This document shows, piece after piece, positions 10,985-21,150 of a stretch of DNA of 64,000 nt. The notes beneath the pieces were generated by a model. That model saw only the letters and a list, made by a program, of their open reading frames with translations. It had not been told where the DNA came from and did not search any database. Positions within the stretch are counted from its first letter, which is position 1. Every line of letters begins with the position of its first letter. Where the stretch lies: assembly GCF_051106095.1 (NCBI RefSeq), contig NC_135787.1, positions 176,139,501-176,203,500 of the forward strand, given 5' to 3'. The stretch is from Pogona vitticeps (taxonomy: Eukaryota; Chordata; Lepidosauria; Squamata; Agamidae). A program made the position numbers and the translations under genes.

Positions 10985-11228
10985 TGGCAGACCATGAGAT
11001 TTTGGTTAAAAAACCTCTATCTCTGTGTAGAGGAAAGATTTGAGGGCCTGCAGAATATAATTAGCTTCAAGTCTCCCCAGAGTAGACTATCCTTTATTGT
11101 TTGTCTCATCAGTTAGTACTTACAGTCTCAATAACTCACTCTGTGACACTGGTAAGAGAAAGAATAAAAAGTTCCATTTACTCACAGTTCTGAATAGATC
11201 AAAGACAGTATATTGTAAAAAAAAAAAT
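10985..11228 (-). mobile_element. LTR-type retroelement remnant
   Basis: Read on the minus strand this matches the segment at 25540-25760 in order. Both have gaactgtgagtaaa- or aactgtaagtaaataaa-type sequence, then tttttattcttt, then a tract ending attgagactgtaagt. The 25 kb copy has an AATAAA signal in this stretch. A T-rich downstream part fits the R-U5 end of an LTR. It is an old, incomplete fossil with no defined ends; family unknown. Confidence 0.4.
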
Positions 11229-11231
11229 TGA

Positions 11232-11462
11232 CTGGTTACATTGGTAAAACTGCAGCTGCAGCTCACAACCTGAATTCAATATCAATGGATTCAGCTAGCC
11301 GGCTCAAGGTTAACTCAGCCTTCCATCTTTTTGAGATTGGTGAACTGAGTACCTAGCTTGCTAGGGGGTGGGGCACAATGTGTAGCCTGCATGATTATGT
11401 TGTAAACCACTCAGAGAGTGTTTAAGCACTATGAGGTGATATATGAGCAGCACATTTTGCTT
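11232..11462 (+). mobile_element. tRNA-derived SINE, second family, copy 2
   Basis: Matches the copy at 10532 through gctagccggctcaaggtt, ttgagattggtgaactgag and the 3' end ggtgatatatgagcagca. The tRNA-like head is more eroded, so this insertion is older or faster-decayed. It abuts the LTR-type remnant at 10985-11228. Confidence 0.75.
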
Positions 11463-12925
11463 TTTTGCTTTCTTTTGAGGATAAAGTGAGCCCTGAGCCA
11501 CATTGAACTCATTGGAGGGAAGGCAGACTGTTAATAAAGCCATTATCATTATCATCACCACCACCTCCAAAAAAACAATTTCCTTTTTTTTTAAAAAAGT
11601 GTTCAGGATAAATAGTCATGTGTAATTTGACTCAATAACAATAAATAAATAGGCACAAACTTTCCCCACCTTATTCTTTTGCTGCGGCTGCACCATAGAA
11701 CAAAAGATGATTCTTGAATTGTCAGTTTGTACTCTCCTAAAAGCTTTGCTTTTAACAAGATTATATGGACCATTTGAAAACCTACTGCATACTCCATGCT
11801 GCAGTACTGTATATATTTTCAGATGCTTTAAGAAATTACGCACGATGCACAAGGGAAATGTTTCTGTTGACAAAATAATCTTGCTTTAGATTTTTGTATC
11901 AGAATATTATTGGGTATTCCGTTTCACTAGCTGGAAAAAAAAGAGTAACTTTTCTGCCACAAACCTGAGAATTCCCAAACATCATGGAAAACATACTTCT
12001 GCTGGAATGAGGGTTTGTGAGCAACTAGGTGTTAAATGATAAAATAGGATGCCAATGTGATGCAGCATCAAAGAGCACAGTTTGCAAATAAAATAAAAGC
12101 TTAACGAGAGCTGTTGTTTGATGAAAGGGAAAGGACTACTGGAAACTAGACAGGCACGCAACTTCCCTAGCATTCTTTCATCTTTCTGCATCATTACGGT
12201 GGCCAAACATTGAGCTTTATGGAGGGCAGTCCTCTGCTTGAAGCACTGTGCACTTGAAGCCTGCTTTAACGTTCATGCACCATGATTTTTTTTAAAGGCA
12301 TCAAGTGAATTTTGGATACTTTTTGTCTCACTAGAATTCCAGTGCAGTGAGGTTTAAGACGGCATTCAACCTACTGAGAATTTAAAAACCTGTTTCCCCA
12401 AACAGATTCAGCCTCCTGATAGCTTTATTACATGTCACTTCATGTAATAAAATTCCATGGTTTTCCTCTTTTTACGAACTCCTGTGTGAGTAGCAGGTAG
12501 CGGCTTATCTTTGTATGCACATCATAATAATCTGTGTCCAAAAATAACGATATGCTGTTTGGTGTCTCCAAATGGGAGCCCAAACCAACAACTCTTGCAC
12601 TGGCCACATTGAATCTGAACAGACAACAGACAACAATTCCAGCCTCAAGAGGTGGGAGACCATAACATATGCATACACCTCCCATCCCTGTATTGAGACA
12701 TGGCACTGGTTATTTTTTTCATCTTAATACTGGATAAGATGAAAAAGTACTACTACTTTTGTTGTTGTCATCGTCCATTAAAAACAACAACAGCACACAC
12801 CCTCCGAAACATAACATAGTGCCCAGGCATAGAATGTTTACATTGTAGATCAAATTCCATACAGATTCTATGACAAAATGTGCCTCTGGAGTATTAAAAA
12901 GGACCCAAGGCGCTGACTCTTGGAT

Positions 12926-12969
<44 letters not shown>

Positions 12970-13437
12970 GAATTTCATTTCACTTCTGTTTAGCAACATT
13001 ATCTTCATACCCGCTAGAACTGTGGATTGTGGAATGTAGGACTCCTGCAGGACAGAGTCTTTGATATGGGGGAGGAGGAGTTTGGGAGTTTGGCTGGCTT
13101 TCCTTGAGTTTTCATTAATTAACTGGATGGAGTTAGATAGCAGTTACATCTTTTTTTTTTCTTTTTGGTAGCATGAACCTCCTAGGGAGTGCAGTTATGT
13201 GCTTCTAAGAGAGCTGTCATATTATTTATTCCATATCACAGAAATGGACCATGCTCTCTAATCAACAGTGCAGTCCTAGGCACATTTGGTTAGACAACAG
13301 TCTCACTATGTTCAATAGCTTTTACTCTCAAGGACATGTGTTTCGGATGCCAATGTAAAGCAGTCTACGACACTAAAAGAACACGGACATGTTTCGGTGC
13401 TGATGATGATACTAATAAGTCACATAAATAATTGTAG
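11463..13437. other. No recognisable gene; AT microsatellite inside
   Basis: Unique-looking sequence with short open frames on both strands. The only marked structure is the AT dinucleotide array listed separately. No exon or RNA gene was recognised. Confidence 0.55.
12930..12966. repeat. (AT)n microsatellite
   Basis: An uninterrupted alternating A-T run of about 36 bases that could extrude as a cruciform. Confidence 0.95.
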
Positions 13438-13578
13438 ATAATACAGTTAGAACTGCAAAACTGGAAGGGACCCTATGGATCATCAAGTCCAACCCCGTCA
13501 AGGAGCCACAGTGGGGAATTGAACTCCCAACCTCCAGCTCCACAGCCACTGAGCTTTCCAGCAGTTTCCCTCAAGTCT
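13438..13578 (-). mobile_element. tRNA-derived SINE with CR1-type tail
   Basis: Read on the minus strand it starts gctggaaagctcagtggc, has ggttgggagttcaattcccc as the B-box region, and ends in ggacttgatgatccatagg, then gtcccttccag. The last part matches the 3' end of CR1 LINEs (compare 14545-14590 and 16055-16095). A tRNA head joined to a CR1 tail implies mobilisation by CR1 reverse transcriptase. The order of parts is seen; the mobilisation route is inferred from tail sharing. Confidence 0.7.
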
Positions 13579-14130
13579 TGATAGCCAAAGGAGGTTTCTA
13601 TACTGAATCACTGGAAGGGTCTCTAACAACTCCTTTTCAACATTAATGAATTATGCTCTTAGAAGACGCAGGCATTCTGTCCATACAAAAAATCAAATCG
13701 CCAATTATTTTGAAGCCAATTAGCCCTGAAAAAGAAACTTGGTAAGTGCCAAGTCATGTTTTCCTTGCTTACTTTTTCTAACGAAGGGCTGAACTTCAGT
13801 TCTCTTGTTCTCAATGGGAGATATCCTGACTGTAAGGCTGCTCTTCCACTGCTGGCACATTTTGGTTCATCCTGTATCATAGCTGATAGGAATCTACCAA
13901 CATGTTCCATCTCTGATGAGGAAAGGAGCCTTGGCCCCACTCTGTACCAGACTGGTATACATGTACTTTGTCCAGAATTGTGAACTACTTTAAGGAACTT
14001 AGGGCCTGGAGTAGGGGGAGTTTTCAGAGGAAAACAAAGCTCTATGATTTACATTCAAATTACTCTGGCATTAATATTGCACTGACAGTAGAATTTTTCT
14101 GATGTTGGCTGGCAGATTTTGGGAGATTTT
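13579..14130. other. No recognisable gene
   Basis: Overlapping frames on both strands at 13659-13983 (93 and 75 codons) show no known motif. Otherwise unassigned. Confidence 0.55.
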
Positions 14131-14347
14131 GGATCCCTGAAAGAGAAACTGTCTGGTGATATGATCTTAGTTGACTTTGTTTCCCTTTGGGAGTTGTTTT
14201 TTTAAGTAATTTTTCCAAGTTGCGATTCTTTTCCTGAATAATGTACTAATAAGCCACTTCATTACAGTTAAACCAACCTGAGGAATTACAAAGGGAAACA
14301 AAGTCAACTAAGATCATATCACCAGACAGTTGCTCGTTCAGGGATCC
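14131..14347. mobile_element. Foldback element with 58-bp inverted repeats
   Basis: The arm 14131-14188 starts ggatccctgaa and ends tgtttcccttt. Its reverse complement occupies 14290-14347 with only two mismatches in 58. The spacer is about 101 bases with no coding capacity. Strong arm identity beside an unremarkable spacer suggests a young or recently gene-converted non-autonomous element, or one arm copied from the other. The family is not recognised. No target duplication longer than about 3 bp is evident. Confidence 0.75.
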
Positions 14348-14524
14348 ATTACCTTATATAAATCTCTTTTTGCCTCTGCTTGTACTCTGCTACATATCAA
14401 TTAAATAAAGCAAATATTTTAAAAACTACTGTAGGAACACAATATTCACACGGGTTTGGTTCCAAGCCCTCCACTGTGGATGCCAAAAAATGTGGAAGCA
14501 TCAAGTGCTATGATTGTATGCTTT

Positions 14525-14612
14525 GATTGTATTCCTGCATTGAGCAGGGGGTTGGACTTGATGGCCTTGTAGGCCCCTTCCAACTTCACTTTTCTATAAT
14601 TCTATGTTTCTA
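14525..14612 (+). mobile_element. CR1-type 3' end
   Basis: gggggttggacttgatggcc, then ccccttccaacttc and a tail of attctatg-like repeats, is the 3' terminus of CR1 LINEs or of a SINE using a CR1 tail. Only the last 90 bases remain. Confidence 0.7.
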
Positions 14613-16043
14613 TACATTGCCTGGTTTCTGGATCCCTCTAGAGACCAGTTCTGATAAATACATCCTGGAGGTTTTTATTTAGTATTTCCAGGCAGCGGAT
14701 AAGTGAATCAGTGGATACTGATCCTTTGGATAGGAAAGTCCTAGTGTATAATGGTTGCTACTTTGTTTGATGGACTTAGAAGCATTGGGCAGTCTGTTGC
14801 ATCTTTCTAAAAAGCTCTTTCTTCCATGCCTGCTCATTTGCTGTACACTTGGCTTCTCAAAGGAAAACAACCCTAATTTTGTGCAGAGTTATTTTGTTCA
14901 AATTGTAGAGATCCACAGCATCCAAAAACAAAAACAACTCTTTGTCTCACATCTTACAAGCAAGGCAAGAATTTTCCTAGGATTGAGACAACCTGAAAAG
15001 ATGAGCACAACTGTTCATGACATCCATAATACAATGTTTTTGGAAGTTTGTCCTATTGTCTTCAGTGGGGCTTTCATGTGGGAACTTGTTCTTTGGATTG
15101 CAGCCTCGGTTTCTTGATTATCTCTTGTATTTTAACAGGGTCCTATTAGGTGCTATTTCTGGCTCTAATCACCGAGAAGACAGAGGGTGATTTGTTATTG
15201 TTACGTTCATATTATATGCACACTGTCCCCATTTCTGATGATGACAGAGATGTAAGCATAAACAAAGAGTATACATCTGCAAAACCTAGACCTAGGAAGA
15301 TGGAGGTCATTATTTCAAGAGAGGTGGTTTCAACATGCCTCCCTTTCACAAATCCATCCTATAGGTGACCTTTTTGGATGCCCTGCTCAATGAGCATGCT
15401 CTGCGATCTAATTATACATGCCTGACTTTCTTCTCTTAGCAGAAGGTTTGTAGAGATTACCAGTGCTGGTAAACACCCTTCCCTTCCTCTTCACCTGATG
15501 TTTCCTTTCAGTAAGAATCATTTCCCCATTCTGCACTGCCTCTTGAGCTGTAATTTTGGTTACACCGGCCTGGTTTGACACCACCATCCATTTGAAAAAC
15601 AGGGCCCCGCCGGCTGCTGAACTTCCCAGCTGTTTAACATTCTACCTGCTCGCTGCAGCTCCCTGATAGCTTCATCAGCCACTGTTGCCCCATATCTGAG
15701 AGGCCCTATAAATTGCCCAGGAGAAGACAAATACCAACCCAAAATATATACATATACAAGATGACTAGGCAATTCATCAGCAAAAGTATCCCCGCTGGAA
15801 ATATCACTCCCCCAGACAAAAGAAGGACATGATCTTCCTCTCCAGACATCAGAGTCGTGTCGTATTGCTGAGTCTGAATACTAAAATGTCCTTGAGTTCT
15901 TGGTGCTTGCCCTGGAGGCACTAGCAGTGATCTTTCATTTTGCAGGAAATGGTCTAGTGGATTGTATTTGAAACTTGGTATGAGCAATGGAAAGCACGTC
16001 ATGGCCGTTTTAATGGCAGAAGAGCAGAGCTGTTATGGGAATT
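14613..16043. other. No recognisable gene
   Basis: Near 14640-14730 the words gcggataagtgaatcagtgg and ggatactgatcc suggest a decayed Tigger-like repeat that may pair with 14440-14520. The minus-strand frames at 15560-16002 contain a hydrophobic run (about 24 residues) but match no family I know. The plus-strand frame 14755-15117 (120 codons) is likewise anonymous. Confidence 0.5.
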
Positions 16044-16322
16044 ACATAGAATAATTGAGTTGGAAAGGGCTTCAAAGGCTATTGAATCCAACCCCCTGCT
16101 CAATGCAGGAATCCAAATCAAAGCAGATCTGAGAGATGATTGTCCAAATTTCTCTTCAATGCCTCCAGAACTGGAGCGCTTATCACATCCTGAGGTAATT
16201 GGTTCCATTGTCGTACTGCTCTAACAGTTAAGAAATTCTTCCTCATATTCAGTCTTCCTGTAGATTGAGTCCATTATTGTGTGTCCTGCACTCTAGGCTG
16301 ACTGAGAACAGATCCTGTCCTT
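16044..16322 (-). mobile_element. CR1 LINE 3' fragment
   Basis: In plus-strand reading it begins agaataattgagttggaaag, then gaatccaaccccctgctc. It continues through cctccagaactgg and aagaaattcttcctcat, the usual order for the reverse of a CR1 3' region. The element therefore lies on the minus strand with its 3' end at the low coordinate. The 5' part is missing. Confidence 0.8.
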
Positions 16323-17274
16323 AAGAACAGACCCTGGGCTTCCTTAGCATGTCAGGGAGTTCAAATTGAGGACTTGTCATACTGGCTATTTTGGGTGTGA
16401 GGTGGAATGGCCTACAAAGGGTCTGTTGGGGTTGGAGAGAGGAGCATTGTGCCAATTGGGGTGCTCCTCCTGTCTGAACAGCAAATGACCCCTTGTAGCT
16501 TGATCAGGTATCAATTCAGCTCTTCCCTTCATCATCTGTAGAGGGTCTGGGGAAGTGAAATTATTATTTTTACATCACACCTCTCTTCCTCTGCAGGTGC
16601 CATTCTGTTTTCTCCTCTCCCCCCCCCCCCGCTTCCCTCCTGTTGTTCTCCCATGCTCTTTGTTTCTCAGAATTTGCAGGTGGAATAGCAGTTGGAAACT
16701 GAGGCTGCTGGAGGCTGCTGTCTCTCCACTAAACAGGCTAAACAGTGAGCATACCAAACAGAACGCATGCCCTACTGTGCCCTACCACAATCCCATAATA
16801 TGCATAAAATCCCATGATTCGTGAAAGGAAAAAATAGCATGGAGGTTTTTAAAACACTTCAATTAATACTTCAATTTTCTCTTGAATGCCTCCAGCATTG
16901 AAATACTTCAATTTAATACTACCCCAACTACACTGAGAACACTCTTATCTCTGTTCTTATTGCAATTTTATTTAATAAAACATCTGGAACGAAGCACGGT
17001 CTTACAACTCTTCCAGAATGATTTATTGTTAATAAAGGTATTATTCTGACATTATTTTGTTTCCAAAATTCTTAGGGCTAATAGAGTTGAAAGGTTTTTT
17101 TTGTGTGTGTTTTTTTTTTGTTGTTGTTGTTTGTTGTGTGTGTTTTTTAAGTGAAGTGAATAGTTTACTTGTCTGGAGTTCTTCATTCTAAAATCATGAA
17201 TTATCTTTCTCCAGTCACCATTTTTCTTAAAAGTTCATATTCCATAGACAAAATAGATAGACGTGTTAACTGTT

Positions 17275-17277
<3 letters not shown>
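16323..17277. other. No recognisable gene; simple-sequence patches
   Basis: Contains a C run at 16620-16630 and T/GT-rich patches at 17094-17150. The remainder is unassigned. Confidence 0.55.
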
Positions 17278-17356
<79 letters not shown>

Positions 17357-17372
17357 CATATGTGCATGTGCA
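17278..17372. repeat. (TG)n microsatellite changing to (CG/CA)n
   Basis: A TG array of about 43 bases passes into a GCAC/CA array and ends tgtgcatgtgcatgtgtg. Alternating purine-pyrimidine sequence of this length can form Z-DNA. Frames through it are artefacts. Confidence 0.95.
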
Positions 17373-17888
17373 TGTGTGTGAGAGAGTTAAAAGCAAAAAA
17401 TCCTAGTAACAGCATTGATTCTCACTGTCTCTGGGATCAAAATCCCTAACTATTATGGTACTTTGCCCTTACTCCAGCTCTCTCTTTCTCTCTTTCTTTT
17501 CTATGGAAAAGGAACTTTGGAACTAATAGTTGTTGAGACAGTATGTCATATAGAGAAGAATAAATTTGGTCACAGACGGACCTGGGAATTCTTGAAGTTT
17601 TACTCAAAATAGTAACTTTCCAAGCTCTGTTTGGACTACAAGCATAGCTAATAACTTTTAAAACAATAACTTTCCAAGCTCTGCCCAAACGCATCTGGAG
17701 CAACTTAAGTTCCCTTACTTTACTTAAACCAACAAAAAAGGAAGATCCAGTCACGGATTTCCTGCCATCTTCTCCTATTCAGCCCTCCTCAATCACTACA
17801 ACAGCCCTGAATTATTATCTTCAGATTCCAAACCGTAATGTAGACTGATGAAGACTGCAAAGCTAAAGGGGAATGCGTTCATACCCTA
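17373..17888. other. No recognisable gene; short direct repeat
   Basis: aactttccaagctctg occurs at about 17613 and 17669, a direct repeat about 56 bp apart. No exon or mobile element was recognised. Confidence 0.5.
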
Positions 17889-17980
17889 TGTCAGTGGTTC
17901 CCAGAAGTCTTCACTGCCAGCTATGCTGGCAGAGGCTTCTGGGAGTTGCAGTCTAAGAACTTCTGGGTTACCAATGCTCT
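17889..17980. mobile_element. Partial hAT MITE
   Basis: Starts cagtggttcccagaag and continues gctggcagaggcttctggg and gagttgcagtctaagaac, then gggttaccaat. This is a shortened copy of the 136-bp family seen at 2155, lacking part of the left arm. Confidence 0.6.
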
Positions 17981-18933
17981 ATTCAGAAGCCACTGGAAAC
18001 TGCACCACCACCCCCAACTCACATGGTCCTCAGCTGGCTCCAACTGCTTGGTGCTCTGTGACCGCAGGGACAAATGGACACATGCTGTGACAGTCAGTCC
18101 TCAAACAGAGAGTTAAGGGTTGTTTGTATGTACAGTGACTGTGCGAATCTGGTTTTCTTTCTTTTCAAATCCATTATTAGAAGTATCGTTGCATGGTAAT
18201 ACATAAATGAATGAATATTTCAATATTATTGTAGTAACATTTATTTATTTTTGTCTGTAGCTTGGAAGCCTCCCTAAGAGTCACTTGATTGAGAGATGGG
18301 CTTTGAATCTTTAAAAGAAGAAATAAAGAGCGCCTAATGAATTGGTGGCAGAGTCGAGATTAAGCTGAACTGCTGGCTCATCATTTCCACGCTCTGCCAA
18401 GATAATACACTCGCTGTCTGATGGCTCACTTTAAAGTTGAGCGTTCTTTTGTGATGTTTCTGCATCACCTACATCTGCCTGTTCTCAGCAATGGTAGTCA
18501 AGAATCAGGATCAAAACTGGAAAGCAAGCTTTGCCACTGAAGTCCTTGATTGCCATTTCTGGAGATCACAGCTACTTTGGAGAGACATCGTTTGAAGGTT
18601 TAGGGCTGCTTTCTGAAATCCTTTGTGATTAATTCAGACCAATAATTTCTTTGGAAATGATAGATGCTGAAAAGAAGGCCAGCTACTATTGGAACTCCAT
18701 TTTGTTCCTTATCATGGTGCCTTTTGTTCAGAGAAGATCTGATTCTTTAATGAGCAGTTTAGTAATGAGAAGTGGCTGTATCCTACGTGAGTAAACTCTG
18801 ACTGCTCTGGATGGGAAAGCAAGAATATGCCTGCAGCAGGAAGACTGTCTTTATACAGACCAAAGCTCCATGGCCCTGTTGGGATGATCAGTATATGAAC
18901 ATCATACACAAGCTAAGGCTCTAAACTAAACTA
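17981..18933. other. Unassigned; possible conserved non-coding stretch
   Basis: About 18240-18700 is free of recognisable repeats, has balanced composition and lacks a long open frame. Such blocks are candidates for conserved non-coding sequence, but conservation cannot be judged from one genome. Confidence 0.4.
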
Positions 18934-19359
18934 CAGTGGTGCCTTGCTAGACAGTTACCCCGCATGACAGTTTTTTCGCTAGACATTGGCTTTTTGCGAT
19001 CGCTATAGCGATTTGCAAAACAGTGATTCCTATGGGGGAATATCACTGGACAATGTTTGGTCCCTGCTTCGCAAACCGATTTTCGCTAGACGATGATTTT
19101 GACAGCTCCCTCTGTGCTCACAAACAGGTGTTTTCGGGACCTAAGCTTCACAAGACAGCGATTTAAACAGCTGATCGGCGGTTCGCAAAGCGGCTTTCCT
19201 ATGGCCGATCTTCGCTAGACAACGATGATTCTTCCCCATTGGAACGCATTAAAAAGGTTTCAATGCATTCCAATGGGGAAATGCTTTTTGCTAGACAATG
19301 ATTTCGCTAAACAGCAATTTCAATGGAATGTATTATCATTGTCTAGCAAGGCACCACTG
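18934..19359. mobile_element. Tigger-like non-autonomous mariner-group element, 426 bp
   Basis: The left end cagtggtgccttgctagaca is repeated exactly in inverted form at the right end (tgtctagcaaggcaccactg). TA flanks both sides (18932-18933 and 19360-19361), as expected for the Tc1/mariner superfamily. CAGT starts are common in its Tigger/pogo branch. The interior repeats gctagacaatgat-like words in both directions, so the whole element can fold. No transposase remains. Confidence 0.8.
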
Positions 19360-19454
19360 TACTGATAGGAACTGCTTGGTCATATATCCTAAATATATAC
19401 AGAGAGAGGGGAGAGGCCATCGTGGATGCAGGTTTCTTGCTTCTAAATTTCATT

Positions 19455-19935
19455 ATCTCTTCTAAATTTATTATTTATTTTATTTATTTAAAATATTTTT
19501 ACCCTGCCTTTCTCCTGGAAAGAAACCCCAAGGCAGCTTACGTCATTAAAAACACATTAAAAGTAAAAAACAGTAATTTATTCCATTATTAAAGAACTGA
19601 TAACTTTACATTAAAAGTAAAAAACAGTAATTTATTCCATTATTAAACTGATAACTTTATATTTTAAAAAGTTAGGTAAAGCATTCTGAAAAACAGATTT
19701 AGAAGCAACAAAATGCAAACTATCCTGTTTATTGTCTCCTAGACAGTCAGTCACGAAAGGAAACATGCCTGGAGAAAGGTCTTTGCCTGCTTGTAGAAGG
19801 ACACCAATGATGGGGCCAGGCTGGCCTCCTGTAGGAAGGAGTTCCAGAGTCATGGAGCAGGGTCAGAGAAGGCTCTCTCCCGTGTACCCAACAAACGCAC
19901 CTTGTCAAATTGTAGCCAAATTTCTGCAAGAGTTT
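19455..19935 (-). mobile_element. L2/CR1-like LINE 3' fragment
   Basis: Read on the minus strand, gactctggaactccttcc, then caggaggccagcctgg, then caagcaggcaaagacc, matches 27975-28055. It then leads to the 3' end aggagaaaggcagggtaaaa. Both copies preserve the end of a reverse-transcriptase-type ORF2 (in the 28 kb copy PWNSLPQEARLAPSLLSF) and the 3' UTR. A local direct duplication of roughly 55 bp sits in the tail at about 19553-19663. Confidence 0.7.
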
Positions 19936-20914
19936 TGAATTTGGGGGTGGGGGTGGGTTAAAGTTTCTCAGCAGGTTAAAGACTGTTCTTAGATTTATTG
20001 AGACTAATTTTCAAAAGGTTTAAGTGCCAGTTGGAGGTATGGGACTGCAGGGACCATAGGATTTCGCTGGTTGCAACTCAGGTTTCTTTGTTATTGTTAT
20101 TTTGTTTATTTATTTTTTCCCACCTGCTTCTGACTTACAAAGTAGCTTACAAAGTAGTCATTTTCAAACAAACAAACAAACAAACAAACAAAAACAAAAA
20201 TCCATTACATATGTATTTTGGAAGTGTATTTTCCAAAAGTTCCCCTGGTGACTTACAAGTAAGACATATTTGCTTACTTACAGTTCACCAAGATGGAACA
20301 GAGGTAATTATTTTAGCATTTGCCATACATAAGCACGTGCATGCACAAAGAGAGCTTACAGATAATACATGACAACTAATGTCATTGCTTCTGATAATTT
20401 ACTTTGTACAGCTAACAAGGGACAACACAGCAGTATTCCTCACACAGACACCCCCTTGTGTGAACAGCCAGCTTTTGGTAATCGTTATTCATTCCTCCAG
20501 GGGATGGGACATGTCATGTTTATTTTCAATCCACAAAGCAGCTAGAAGTTTTCTTTTTCTTTAAACCAAGGTTCTGCTATTGCCCAGAGCAATGTAAGAC
20601 ACTTCCAAACCTGGCAAAGTTACTTGGGGGGGCACAGGGTAATTTTTCCCCGCTCCGGGCCTTCCGTTCAATCAGCCATATGTCAGAAGATGAACTTAAC
20701 TGAACAGTGTGATGGTCTACTCATTGTAGACATGGTCTGCTATTAAGCTTCCATTAAGTCCTAATTTTATTTGCAAACTCCAGTCCCCAAAACAGCATCC
20801 TATTAGCATTTATTCTATCATTAAAAAGTTGCTGGCTTATAAGCATTGATCCCTAAGACCAGTTATCTCTTTCCCTTGCTGTTTGTGACCTCTCGTGTCT
20901 AGGGAAGAAAGTAA
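19936..20914. other. No gene; LINE tail and AAAC array
   Basis: At 20100-20165 a minus-strand LINE-type tail is visible (tttatttattttttcccacc, agtagcttacaaagtag). It abuts an (AAAC)n run at about 20166-20196. The rest is unassigned. Confidence 0.5.
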
Positions 20915-21150
20915 TGGTTGTTGTGGGTTTTTCGAGCTCTTTGGCCATGTTCTGAAGGTTGTTCTTCCTAACGTTTCGCCAGTCTCTGTGGCCGGCATCT
21001 TCAGAGGACTGGAGTAGGGACTGGAGTAGGGACTCCTCCTCCTGTCCTTTGAAGATGCCGGCCACAGAGACTGACAAAATGTCAGGAAGAACAACCTTCA
21101 GAACACGGCCTAAGAGCCCGAAAAACCCACAACAAACCATTAGATCCCGG
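20915..21150. mobile_element. Inverted pair of hammerhead-like retroelement termini
   Basis: The left copy, on the minus strand, has CTGAAGA at 21004-20998, the segment tgccggccacagagactggc at 20997-20978, and GAAAC at 20977-20973. This is a clean hammerhead-like core with a stem of about five pairs (GCCGG with CTGGC, one G-U). The right copy on the plus strand (TTGAAGA at 21049-21055) has a decayed second box. Both copies continue aggaagaacaaccttcagaac and then cgaaaaacccacaaca. Same architecture as 9020-9200 and 24905-25140, and the same family as 24905. Confidence 0.6.

Noticed and set aside
15560-16002. Minus-strand frame with a membrane-like hydrophobic run
   Set aside because: No family recognised, no splice context, and one hydrophobic stretch is common by chance.
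17169-17381. Frame with alternating Cys-Val and Thr-His runs
   Set aside because: Translation of the TG/CA microsatellite.
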